Part shown: positions 21,014-28,642 of the stretch, in pieces | How positions within the stretch are numbered: the first letter of the stretch is position 1 | Layout: the number at the start of each line of letters is the position of its first letter | Source of the DNA: Methylobacterium sp. 10 | GTDB lineage: Bacteria; Pseudomonadota; Alphaproteobacteria; Rhizobiales; Beijerinckiaceae | Reading direction: 5' to 3' | Assembly: GCF_000519085.1 (NCBI RefSeq) | Contig: NZ_KI912577.1 | Location: 1,741,331-1,805,330, forward strand | Length of the DNA stretch: 64,000 bases | Position numbers and translations under genes: made by a program | The notes under the pieces: generated by a model | Told to the model about the DNA's origin: nothing | Database searches by the model: none | What the model saw: the letters and a program-made list of their open reading frames with translations, nothing else

Positions 21014-22050
21014 AGTTCGGTTCGGTCGCGATCGCGCGGGCCGCGGGGCTCATCGCCGCCCATACCCTGCGGGCCGACGACGTGATCGTCCGCAAGGGGC
21101 GGCCGATCCGGGGCGAGGACGCGCGTCGTCTCGCCGAGGCGGGCCTCGACAGCGTGGTGGCCGTGACCCTGGAGACGGGCGATGTCGGCGAGGACGAGGC
21201 CGCCGCCCGTCTTGCCGGTCGGGTGGCGGGCGCGGGTCTCTCCACCGGCCCCGCCTTCACCGGACGGTGCAACCTTCAGGCGGAGGTGGCGGGCATTCTG
21301 ATGATCGACCGTTCCGTCATCGATGCGGTGAACGCGGTGGACGAGGCGATCACGCTCGCGACCCTGCCACCGTTCCGGCCGGTGACTCCGGGCGAGATGG
21401 TAGCGACGGTCAAGATCATTCCCTATGCCGTGTCCGGTGCCGCCCTCGACCGTGCCCACGGGATCGCGACGCCGGCGTCCCTCACGGTCATGCCCTATCG
21501 CCGCTTCCGGGTCGGAGTCGTCTCCACCCTGCTGCCGGGGCTCAAGGAGACCACCGTCGCCAAGACCCTGCGCAACCTGGAACGCCGGCTGGGGCCGACC
21601 GGGGCGGGGATCGCCGCCGACCTTCGAGTCTCGCATGAGGCCGACGCGGTGGCGACCGCCATCCAAGAGGCCATCGACCGCGACGGATGTGATCTCGTCG
21701 TGGTGTTCGGCGCCTCGGCCATCGCCGACCGGCGCGACGTCATCCCCGCCGGCATCGAGGCGGCGGGCGGGGAGGTGGAGCATTTCGGCATGCCCGTCGA
21801 TCCCGGCAACCTTCTGCTCGTCGGCCGTCGCGGCGAGGTTCCGGTGATCGGTGCTCCGGGCTGTGCGCGTTCGCCCGCCGAGAACGGGTTCGACTGGATT
21901 CTGCACCGCCTCCTCGCCGGCCTCGTGATCCGCCGTGCCGACATCGTCGGACTCGGTGTCGGCGGGCTGCTCATGGAGATCGTGTCCCGGCCCCAGCCGA
22001 GATCGGGCCAGGACAGCGCCTCCGACGAGGGCGTGTCGGACGATGCCTGA
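21010..22050 (+). CDS. Molybdopterin-binding (MoCF/MoeA-like) protein
   Basis: The 346-residue protein starts with GTG overlapping the previous stop. The C-terminal half carries a MoCF-like domain (VVVFGASAIADRRDVIPAGI, then PVDPGNLLLVGRRGEVPVIG and GAPGCARSP). The N-terminal part (IVRKGRPIRGEDARRLAEAG) resembles MoeA domain I segments. Comparable proteins are often fused to a MobA/MocA-type nucleotidyltransferase; here that partner is the next gene, overlapping by 8 bases. Predicted role: handling or modification of Mo-cofactor for molybdo-hydroxylases. Confidence 0.78.
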   Translation: MKFGSVAIARAAGLIAAHTLRADDVIVRKGRPIRGEDARRLAEAGLDSVVAVTLETGDVGEDEAAARLAGRVAGAGLSTGPAFTGRCNLQAEVAGILMIDRSVIDAVNAVDEAITLATLPPFRPVTPGEMVATVKIIPYAVSGAALDRAHGIATPASLTVMPYRRFRVGVVSTLLPGLKETTVAKTLRNLERRLGPTGAGIAADLRVSHEADAVATAIQEAIDRDGCDLVVVFGASAIADRRDVIPAGIEAAGGEVEHFGMPVDPGNLLLVGRRGEVPVIGAPGCARSPAENGFDWILHRLLAGLVIRRADIVGLGVGGLLMEIVSRPQPRSGQDSASDEGVSDDA

Positions 22051-22636
22051 TCCCATCGGCATCGTCCTCCTCGCCGCCGGCCGTGGGACGCGTTTCGGCG
22101 AGGCCGCGAAGATGCTCGGACTCCTCGACGGCAAGCCGCTCGTCCGCCACGCGGCCGAGTGCGCGGTCGCGGCGAATCTCGGGCCCGTGGCGGTGATTCT
22201 CGGCGCGCATGGCGCTGCGATCCGGCAGGCGCTGGACGGTCTCCACCTGCGGATCGTCGACAATCCGGCCCATGCGGAGGGCCTGTCCACCTCCCTGCGA
22301 TGCGGGCTCGACGCCTTGCCGGAGCCCGCCGCAATCATCGTGATGCTCGGTGACATGCCGCGTATCCGGCCTGCCCACTTGGCCGCCCTGGCCGCCTCTT
22401 TCGTGGCAGCCAACCCAGCGCCGGCCGCCATCGTCCCGGTCCATCGCGGCGCACGCGGAAACCCGGTTCTCCTGAATCGCGTGCTCCTCGCGCCCGACTT
22501 GGCCTCGCTCAGCGGAGATCAGGGCGCCGGCCGAATCCTCGCAGCGCGGACGGACGTCGTCGAACGGGAAATGGATGCGGCCGTCACTCTCGATATCGAT
22601 ACCCAGGCCGCCCTGATCGATGCCGCCCGCCCCTGA
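22043..22636 (+). CDS. MocA/MobA-type molybdenum cofactor nucleotidyltransferase
   Basis: The 197-residue protein has the nucleotidyltransferase start motif LLAAGRGTRFGEAAKML (residues 8-24), the metal-binding LGDMPRI and the late HRGARGNPVLL motif. MocA transfers CMP, and MobA GMP, to molybdopterin; which nucleotide is used cannot be read here, though linkage to XdhC genes favours MocA (CTP). It ends the four-gene operon; the stop is immediately followed by the DUF2256 stop on the other strand. Confidence 0.82.
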   Translation: MPDPIGIVLLAAGRGTRFGEAAKMLGLLDGKPLVRHAAECAVAANLGPVAVILGAHGAAIRQALDGLHLRIVDNPAHAEGLSTSLRCGLDALPEPAAIIVMLGDMPRIRPAHLAALAASFVAANPAPAAIVPVHRGARGNPVLLNRVLLAPDLASLSGDQGAGRILAARTDVVEREMDAAVTLDIDTQAALIDAARP

Positions 22637-22798
22637 TCAAGAGGCTTTGCCCGGCCGCTTCGCCTCGTTCCGGCACCGGTCGGAGCAGTAGCGGACCTCG
22701 TCCCAGACCCGTTCCCATTTCTTGCGCCAAGCGAAGGGCTTGCCGCAGGTGGCGCAGACCTTGGTGGGCAGATCCGCCTTCTTGCGCATGCGCGGCAT
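22637..22798 (-). CDS. DUF2256 small zinc-finger-like protein
   Basis: A 53-residue basic protein (starting [15 protein letters not shown]) with Cys15-x2-Cys18 and Cys38-x3-Cys42 and the DUF2256 core [23 protein letters not shown]. The two cysteine pairs should bind zinc. Its function is unknown. As I recall, DUF2256 genes are often neighbours of cryptochrome/photolyase-like genes, and here one lies about 1.7 kb away. It starts 12 bases after the formyltransferase gene and is surely co-transcribed with it. Confidence 0.88.
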   Translation of the reverse strand: MPRMRKKADLPTKVCATCGKPFAWRKKWERVWDEVRYCSDRCRNEAKRPGKAS

Positions 22799-22810
22799 GG
22801 GAGCCTCGTC

Positions 22811-23677
22811 CTATCGCCCGAGCTGCCCGGCATCCGCGACGGCGACCGGGCTCCAGCGGGTGATCTGGATGAAGCCGTCGCGGGCGGCGATGACCACATG
22901 GCGGCGATAGCGGTGGACGATCGTTCCCGGCGAGTGGCGGTGCGGCTCGCGCCAGCCCTCCGCCGCAGCGACGAAGACGCGGTTGTCGCCGAGCCGCGCG
23001 ATGGTCTCGATGGTGCCGAAGGCGCGCATCCGCCGCAGGATCGCCTCCACATCGGAGCGGAAATCGAGGGTTCTGTCCGCATCCGTCACGCGGGGCCAGT
23101 AGGAGCCTTGACCCTGGGCCTTGGCCGCCTGCCAGCACGCCGGCAGGTCGCGTGCGATTGGTCCCGAGGCCAACCGTCGGGCAGCGATCTGGCATTTGGC
23201 GAGAAGGGTCTCGTGGGTCTCCTGCGGCGCCATGGCGAAGGTTTCCTGCGCGAGGACGTCGCCCGTATCGAATCCCTCCTCGGCTAGCACGTGCGCGGTC
23301 ACGCCCCAGTCGGTGCGTGCGTCGGTGATCGCCTTGAACAGCGGGTAGGGGCCGCGCCCGACCGGCAGCGGCGAGGGGTGGAAGTTCAGGGCATAGGCGG
23401 CCCGGTTGCGCCAGCCCCGGATGAGCCAGGGGTAGCCAGCTACCACCAAGGCCCAGTCCGTCCCGTGGGCCTGAGCCAGGGCGTCGAGATCCGCGAGCTT
23501 GATCCGCGAGAGCTGCATCGGGATACGGTGCCGGCGGCTCTGGGCTACGACCGTCTCGTTGTGGTCGTAGAGCCCGTCGCAGGGCCGGGTGAACAGCTTG
23601 ATCGGCGTCCATCCGGCGTCCACCAGCGCTTCGAATACGCCGCCGAGGAAATCGATGCCGGCGAAGGCAAACTTCAT
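22811..23677 (-). CDS. Formyltransferase-family protein (Fmt-like)
   Basis: The 288-residue protein has an N-terminal formyltransferase fold with the catalytic trio Asn98, His100 (NFHPSPLPVGRGPYPLF) and Asp140 (FDTGDV), so it is probably active with 10-formyltetrahydrofolate. The C-terminal region (about 200-288) resembles the beta-barrel of formyltransferases but is shorter than tRNA-binding Fmt. It is probably not the housekeeping Met-tRNA formyltransferase, which is normally next to def. The acceptor is unknown. It is divergent from an SDR/cryptochrome pair by 113 bases. Confidence 0.8.
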   Translation of the reverse strand: MKFAFAGIDFLGGVFEALVDAGWTPIKLFTRPCDGLYDHNETVVAQSRRHRIPMQLSRIKLADLDALAQAHGTDWALVVAGYPWLIRGWRNRAAYALNFHPSPLPVGRGPYPLFKAITDARTDWGVTAHVLAEEGFDTGDVLAQETFAMAPQETHETLLAKCQIAARRLASGPIARDLPACWQAAKAQGQGSYWPRVTDADRTLDFRSDVEAILRRMRAFGTIETIARLGDNRVFVAAAEGWREPHRHSPGTIVHRYRRHVVIAARDGFIQITRWSPVAVADAGQLGR

Positions 23678-23790
23678 GGAGAACCCCGGGAGCGGATGCG
23701 CGGCGTGCGACTCTACGGATGGTGCCTCACGGGCTCCACGGTCGCGTCGTCCGCCTTACCTATCCGATCCGGCACGGAATGGGAGCGGTC

Positions 23791-24525
23791 ATGAATCGGG
23801 TTGTGATCTACGGTGGAACCGGCGGCATCGGCATGGCCACGGCGCGGGCCCTGCGCAAGCGCGGTATCCCGCTGCATCTGGCGGCGCGCAATGCCGGGCG
23901 GCTCGAGGAGGCCGCCGCCGACCTCGGAGAGACCACCTTCACCGCAGGCGACGTCGCGGACCCCGCCCATTTCGCGACGGTGACGCAGGAGGCTGGCGAC
24001 ACCTTGGCCGGGCTCGTCTACGCGGTCGGCACCATCAACTTGAAGCCGCTGGCGAAGCTGACCGCCGACGATGCGGTGACGGATTTCAAGCTCAATGCCC
24101 TCGGCGCTCTCCTGGCCCTCCAGGCTGCGGCGCCGGCACTCAAGGCGGGGGCGGGCGAGATGGGGGCAGGCGTCGTCCTGTTCTCCACCGTGGCGGTGGC
24201 GCAGGGGTTCGCGGCCCATGCCTCCGTCGCCATGGCCAAGGGCGCTGTGGAGGGGCTCGCCTTATCCCTCGCCGCCGAGCTGAGCCCTCATATCCGGATC
24301 AACGTGGTCGCCCCCTCGCTGACGCGCACGCCACTCGCCGCCGCCATCACCGGCAACGAGACGCTGGCTTCGGGAATCGCGTCCATGCACGCCCTGCAGC
24401 GGCTCGGCACGCCCGACGATATCGGCACGCTCGCCGCTTTCCTCGTCTCGGCGGAAGCCGGCTGGATCACCGGGCAGATCATCGGCGCGGATGGCGGCCG
24501 CTCGACGCTGCGTACGAAGGGGTGA
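23791..24525 (+). CDS. SDR-fold protein lacking the catalytic tyrosine
   Basis: The 244-residue Rossmann protein has an intact nucleotide motif YGGTGGIG (residues 7-14) and the C-terminal SDR segments INVVAPSLTRTPLA and GWITGQIIGADGG. In the active site Ser132 and Lys150 are present, but the Tyr expected at 146 is Val (SVAMAK), so ordinary SDR chemistry is doubtful. It may be a binding or scaffold protein or use another acid. GTGA overlap with the next gene means it is translated together with the cryptochrome. Confidence 0.85.
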   Translation: MNRVVIYGGTGGIGMATARALRKRGIPLHLAARNAGRLEEAAADLGETTFTAGDVADPAHFATVTQEAGDTLAGLVYAVGTINLKPLAKLTADDAVTDFKLNALGALLALQAAAPALKAGAGEMGAGVVLFSTVAVAQGFAAHASVAMAKGAVEGLALSLAAELSPHIRINVVAPSLTRTPLAAAITGNETLASGIASMHALQRLGTPDDIGTLAAFLVSAEAGWITGQIIGADGGRSTLRTKG

Positions 24526-26072
24526 CGTCACTGCGTACCCTCCGCTTCGTCCTCGGTGACCAGCTTCACCGGCGCGTCTCCTCCCTCACCGATCTCGAGC
24601 CGCAGTCGGACATCGTGTTCATGGTGGAGGTGCGGGAGGAGGCGACCTATGTCCGCCACCACAAGCAGAAGATCGCCTTCCTGTTCGCGGCCATGCGCCA
24701 TTTCGCGGCCGATCTGGAGGCCGAGGGCGTCACCGTGGACTATGTGCGCCTCGACGCGCCGGGCAATACTGGCTCGTTCACCGGCGAACTCCGGCGGGCG
24801 GTCGCACGGCACGAACCCGATGGAATCATCGTTACCGAGCCCGGTGAGTGGCGTGTTTGGGAAATGATGCATGGCTGGCGTGATGACCTGCCAATGCCCG
24901 TCGAGATCCGCGAAGACAACCGTTTCCTCTGTCCGCGCGCGGATTTTGCACGCTGGGCCGAGGGACGGCACGCCTTGCGGATGGAGACCTTCTATCGCGG
25001 CATGAGGAAGCGCACGGGCCTGCTGATGAAGGACGGCGAGCCGGTGGGCGGCCAGTGGAACTTCGACCACGACAACCGCAAGAAGCTGCCGCGCGGACAC
25101 CGATCACCGGAACGCCCCGGCTTCACGCCCGATGCGATCACGTCCGAGGTCATCACCCTGGTCGCGGAGAGGTTCGCCGACCATTTCGGCGATCTCGACG
25201 CATTCCGCTGGCCGGTGACCCGCACTGACGCCCTCACCGCCTTGAAGCATTTCTTGGACGAGTGCCTGCCACATTTCGGCGACTACCAAGATGCGATGAA
25301 GACGGGCGCGCCCTTCCTCTACCATGCCCTCCTCTCCCCGGCGCTCAACGCGGGCTTGCTCACGGCGGAGGAGGTCTGCCGGGCGGCGGCCCGCGCCTAT
25401 GACGAAGGTGCGGCCCCCCTCAACTGCGTCGAGGGCTTCATCCGCCAGATCCTCGGATGGCGCGAATACGTCCGGGGACTCTACTGGGCTCGGATGCCGG
25501 CCTATGCCGAGACCAACGCCCTCGCCGCCAGGCGCGACCTGCCGTGGTTCTACTGGTCGGGTGAGACGCGCATGAACTGCCTCGCTCAATGTGTCGCCGA
25601 TACCCGCACCCATGCCTACGCCCATCACATCCAGCGACTGATGGTGACGGGCAACTTCGCGCTGCTAGCCGGGCTCGAACCGGCGCAGGTGGAGGAATGG
25701 TATCTCGTCGTCTATGCCGATGCCTACGAATGGGTGGAGCTGCCCAACGTCCACGGCATGGTCCTGTGGGCGGATGGCGGCGTCATGGGCTCGAAGCCGT
25801 ATGCGGCCTCCGGCGCCTACATCAATCGGATGTCCGACTACTGCCGGGACTGCGCCTACGATGTGGCGGCCAAGGCCGGCGAGGGCGCCTGTCCCTTCAA
25901 CTACCTATACTGGAACTTCCTCATCGAGAATGCGGAGCGCTTGGCCGGAAACCCACGGCTGGCCATGCCCTACCGCACCCTCGATGGGCTGGGGCCGCGG
26001 CGGCGGGATGAGATCACGTCCGATGCCGCACGTTTTCTCGCCGGCCCGGAGATGCGCTCGGGCCCGCCCTGA
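24522..26072 (+). CDS. phrB: Iron-sulfur bacterial cryptochrome / (6-4) photolyase (PhrB/CryB class)
   Basis: The 516-residue protein belongs to the FeS-BCP class. It starts LRTLRFVLGDQLH, contains FNYLYWNF and RQILGWREYVRGLYW, and has four cysteines at 353, 441, 444 and 457. That spacing matches the [4Fe-4S] ligands of Agrobacterium PhrB (350/438/441/454) with a constant offset of 3. Known members bind FAD and 6,7-dimethyl-8-ribityllumazine and repair (6-4) photoproducts or act as photoreceptors. The GTG start at 24522 overlaps the SDR stop. Which of the two activities applies here is not decided by the sequence. Confidence 0.92.
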   Translation: MTSLRTLRFVLGDQLHRRVSSLTDLEPQSDIVFMVEVREEATYVRHHKQKIAFLFAAMRHFAADLEAEGVTVDYVRLDAPGNTGSFTGELRRAVARHEPDGIIVTEPGEWRVWEMMHGWRDDLPMPVEIREDNRFLCPRADFARWAEGRHALRMETFYRGMRKRTGLLMKDGEPVGGQWNFDHDNRKKLPRGHRSPERPGFTPDAITSEVITLVAERFADHFGDLDAFRWPVTRTDALTALKHFLDECLPHFGDYQDAMKTGAPFLYHALLSPALNAGLLTAEEVCRAAARAYDEGAAPLNCVEGFIRQILGWREYVRGLYWARMPAYAETNALAARRDLPWFYWSGETRMNCLAQCVADTRTHAYAHHIQRLMVTGNFALLAGLEPAQVEEWYLVVYADAYEWVELPNVHGMVLWADGGVMGSKPYAASGAYINRMSDYCRDCAYDVAAKAGEGACPFNYLYWNFLIENAERLAGNPRLAMPYRTLDGLGPRRRDEITSDAARFLAGPEMRSGPP

Positions 26073-26081
26073 TTCTCATTC

Positions 26082-26840
26082 TCACCAGGGTTGCCAGACA
26101 CCGAGGGTAACGTAGGGGCTTCCCCCGCCATCGGTTTCGGTCTGGTAGCCGAGCGAGGCGCGGAAGCTCACGTCGCCTATGCGAAAGTCGGTGGCGTGGA
26201 CACCGATCCCGAGCTTTGAATAGCCGGTCCCATCCACGTAGAGGGCAGCCTCCGGGCCGAGATAGGCACCGAGCACGTCGTAACCCCAGGCAAGGCGGCA
26301 CCAGGCGCTCTGGCGCGTCGAGCCGAGGATCACGGTGGCAGCAAGGAGGGATTCCTCTGTCGGCCGCGCCCAGACTTCCCCGTGCAGCCTGATGCCGTAG
26401 CGGTTGGGCAGCACCGTTGTGCCGAGGACACTCTGCTCCACCTCGATGCTTCCCTCAGGCCCTGCGAAAGCGGCGACGACACCCCAATCGTGGAACCATT
26501 GGTATCCGGCGAGCACCGCTCCGAGCGCCGTCAGGCGGGTCTGACTCGTGGAGATGCCCCGTATCGAGGGACCACGCTCGACCCTCGCTCCCGCTCCCCC
26601 GCTTGCGAGGATGGCGAAACCGTCCCGATCGCGCCCGTCGAACGTGATCTTCGCGCCGCCCGTAATGAAGGACGAGGATCCGGCATCGAGGCTGCCGAAG
26701 ATCAACGCCGAGACGGAGCCCTCTTCCGCTCGTGCCGGGCCGAAGACGACGCCAAAACAGAGTGTGGCACAGCACATGAGTGTCGGACGACGTGAATGCA
26801 GTGATCGGTTCGTTGATCTCGCCGGCCCTCCCATGTCCAT
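26082..26840 (-). CDS. Predicted secreted beta-barrel protein, BcsS-like
   Basis: The 252-residue protein has a signal peptide (cleavage probably after ARA near residue 38) and a mature region of alternating hydrophobic strands ending in W, consistent with an outer-membrane barrel. Segments such as LIFGSLDAGSSSF and AGYQWFHDWGVVAAFAGPEG resemble the BcsS family found beside cellulose synthesis genes of Hyphomicrobiales. No bcs genes are nearby, so the link to cellulose is only by resemblance. The stop lies 10 bases from the cryptochrome stop (convergent). Confidence 0.55.
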   Translation of the reverse strand: MDMGGPARSTNRSLHSRRPTLMCCATLCFGVVFGPARAEEGSVSALIFGSLDAGSSSFITGGAKITFDGRDRDGFAILASGGAGARVERGPSIRGISTSQTRLTALGAVLAGYQWFHDWGVVAAFAGPEGSIEVEQSVLGTTVLPNRYGIRLHGEVWARPTEESLLAATVILGSTRQSAWCRLAWGYDVLGAYLGPEAALYVDGTGYSKLGIGVHATDFRIGDVSFRASLGYQTETDGGGSPYVTLGVWQPW

Positions 26841-27170
26841 TCACGCCCCGTCTTGCGGAAAAACGAGTGTACGGACTTATATAGGAAGTTGTGCTGTCGA
26901 GTCGATATTAGACTGTGGGTGGTGCGCAAAGACGGTCTAACCCTCTCCGTAGAGGCTCGAACTCTCGTCTCTGGTCGATTTATCTATGCTTAAAGATGTG
27001 CCGATCAAACCTAAGATAGGGGGTGGTATGGTTCAGCGCCTGGCGTGGTCGAGCCACGTCCCCAACAGTGGACCCGCGATGCGGCATGGAGGCCAAAGCT
27101 GATTCGGTTGGCGTCGGGCGGGGACTAGGATAGAGCCCGCGGCAGGACCGTCGCCAAAGGCCGAGTTTTC
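26841..27170. other. Non-coding stretch between the BcsS-like gene and exoD
   Basis: About 330 bases, visibly richer in A/T than the neighbourhood (for example around 26870-26930 and 26980-27010). It should carry the divergent promoters of the two flanking genes. I see no RNA gene, repeat or convincing short ORF. Confidence 0.5.
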
Positions 27171-27773
27171 TTGTCACCAGCTGCTCGAACGTCCGAAGTT
27201 CTCACGGTGCTCGCGGCACAGGAGACGGATCGCTTGACCATCGGCGACATCGTCGCGGTGCTCAAGGACCGCGCCTTCGCCCTGCTCATCGTCATTCTCG
27301 GCCTGCCGAATTGCCTGCCGATGCCGCCGCCGATCCCGCTTGTCTGCGGCTTGCTGCTGTTACTCGTTGCAGTTCAGATCACGGCGGGGATGTCGTCGCC
27401 GTGGTTGCCCCGTGCGCTCCTGCGTCGCTCGATCGCCAGAAGTGACGTGGAGCGGGCCGCCAAGCGCGCGGTGCCGCTGCTTCGGCGGCTGGAGCGCTGG
27501 TCGCGCCCGCGAATGAGCCTGTTCGAGACGGGGCTCGGCCTGCGGACAGTGGGGCTGATCCTCCTCACCCTGTCCCTGGCCCTGGTCGTGGCAGCGCCCT
27601 TGGTGGGACAGATCCCCCTCGGTCTCGCCATCTGCCTCGTCGGCCTCGGCCTCGTCGAGCGCGATGGTCTGCTCGTGGTCATGGGGCTCGGCGTCGGTGC
27701 CATCGGCGTAATTCTGAATGCCGGCTTCATCTACGCCATCGTCTCGGGCCTCATGAGCCTGTTCAGCGTGTAG
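27171..27773 (+). CDS. exoD: ExoD-family membrane protein
   Basis: The 200-residue protein has the ExoD pattern: RLTIGDIVAVLKDRAFALL, then ILGLPNCLPMPPPIPLVCG, followed by four or five transmembrane helices. ExoD was named from Sinorhizobium meliloti mutants with altered exopolysaccharide and alkali sensitivity; its biochemical role is unclear. There is no ATG near the family N-terminus, so a TTG at 27171 with AAAGG about 10 bases upstream is the likely start. It converges with znuB (2-base gap). Confidence 0.82.
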   Translation: MSPAARTSEVLTVLAAQETDRLTIGDIVAVLKDRAFALLIVILGLPNCLPMPPPIPLVCGLLLLLVAVQITAGMSSPWLPRALLRRSIARSDVERAAKRAVPLLRRLERWSRPRMSLFETGLGLRTVGLILLTLSLALVVAAPLVGQIPLGLAICLVGLGLVERDGLLVVMGLGVGAIGVILNAGFIYAIVSGLMSLFSV

Positions 27774-27775
27774 CC

Positions 27776-28642
27776 TCAGCCTTCCAGGTGGCGCGGCCTG
27801 AACAGGCGCCAGACGAGGCCGCCCCTCGGTCCGAACAGGAGCGAGACGAGGTAGAGGCTTCCCGCCGCCAGCACGATCGCAGGCCCCGTGGGCAGATCGG
27901 CGCGATACGAGGCGGTGAGCCCGGCAAAGCTCGACACCATCGCCACCGCCATCGCCGTGGGGATCAGGCCTGACAGGTCGGCGGCCCAGAACCGGGCGGT
28001 GATCGCCGGCAGCAGCATCAGCCCTACCGCGAGCAGCGTCCCGAGGGCCTGAAAGCCTCCCACGAGGTTCATTACCACGAGCCCGAGGAAGGCGTAATGC
28101 ACCGGCCCGCCGGCACGGCTCACCGTGCGCAGGAACAGCGGGTCGACACATTCCATCACGAGGGGGCGGTAGAGCGCGGCGAGGGCGAACAGCGTTACCG
28201 TGGCAATTCCGCCAAGGAGCATGAGCGCCGGGTCGTCGAGGGCCAGCACCGTCCCGAACAGGATGTGCAAGAGATCGATCTGGGAGCCGCGCAGGGAGAC
28301 GAGCAGTACGCCGGCCGCAAGAGAGATCAGGTAGAAAGCGGCAAGGCTCGCATCCTCCTTGATCGCGGTCGTGCGGGTGACGATGCCGGCAAGAAGCGCC
28401 ACGAACAGGCCGGCGGCGAGCCCGCCGATGGTCATTGCCGGCAGCGACAAGCCAGCGACCAGGAAACCGACTGCGGCGCCGGGCAGGATCGCGTGGCTCA
28501 TGGCGTCGCTCATCAGGCTCATGCGCCGCAGCATGAGGAAGACCCCCACCGGCGGGGCTGAGAGCGAGAGGGCGAAGCAACCGGCCAGTGCCCGGCGCAT
28601 GAAGCCGAACTCGATGAAGGGCCCGAACAGGAGATCGATCAC
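27776..28642 (-). CDS. znuB: Zinc ABC transporter permease
   Basis: The 288-residue ABC-3 family integral membrane protein has about eight hydrophobic helices and the family segments LRRMSLMSDAMSHAILPGAA and ALGTLLAVGLMLLPAITAR. It forms the zinc (or manganese) channel with the ATPase encoded just upstream; start and stop overlap (ATGA). The adjacent Zur regulator and candidate Zur box argue for zinc. Confidence 0.88.
   Translation of the reverse strand: MIDLLFGPFIEFGFMRRALAGCFALSLSAPPVGVFLMLRRMSLMSDAMSHAILPGAAVGFLVAGLSLPAMTIGGLAAGLFVALLAGIVTRTTAIKEDASLAAFYLISLAAGVLLVSLRGSQIDLLHILFGTVLALDDPALMLLGGIATVTLFALAALYRPLVMECVDPLFLRTVSRAGGPVHYAFLGLVVMNLVGGFQALGTLLAVGLMLLPAITARFWAADLSGLIPTAMAVAMVSSFAGLTASYRADLPTGPAIVLAAGSLYLVSLLFGPRGGLVWRLFRPRHLEG

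Noticed and set aside
22043..22050. Frameshift between the MoCF-domain gene and the nucleotidyltransferase gene (normally fused in some species)
   Set aside because: The second gene has its own ATG and complete N-terminal motif, and the 8-base overlap is normal coupling, so two separate genes are more likely.
26082..26840. Cellulose synthesis locus
   Set aside because: Only a BcsS-like protein is seen; no bcsA, bcsB or bcsZ is in the window.
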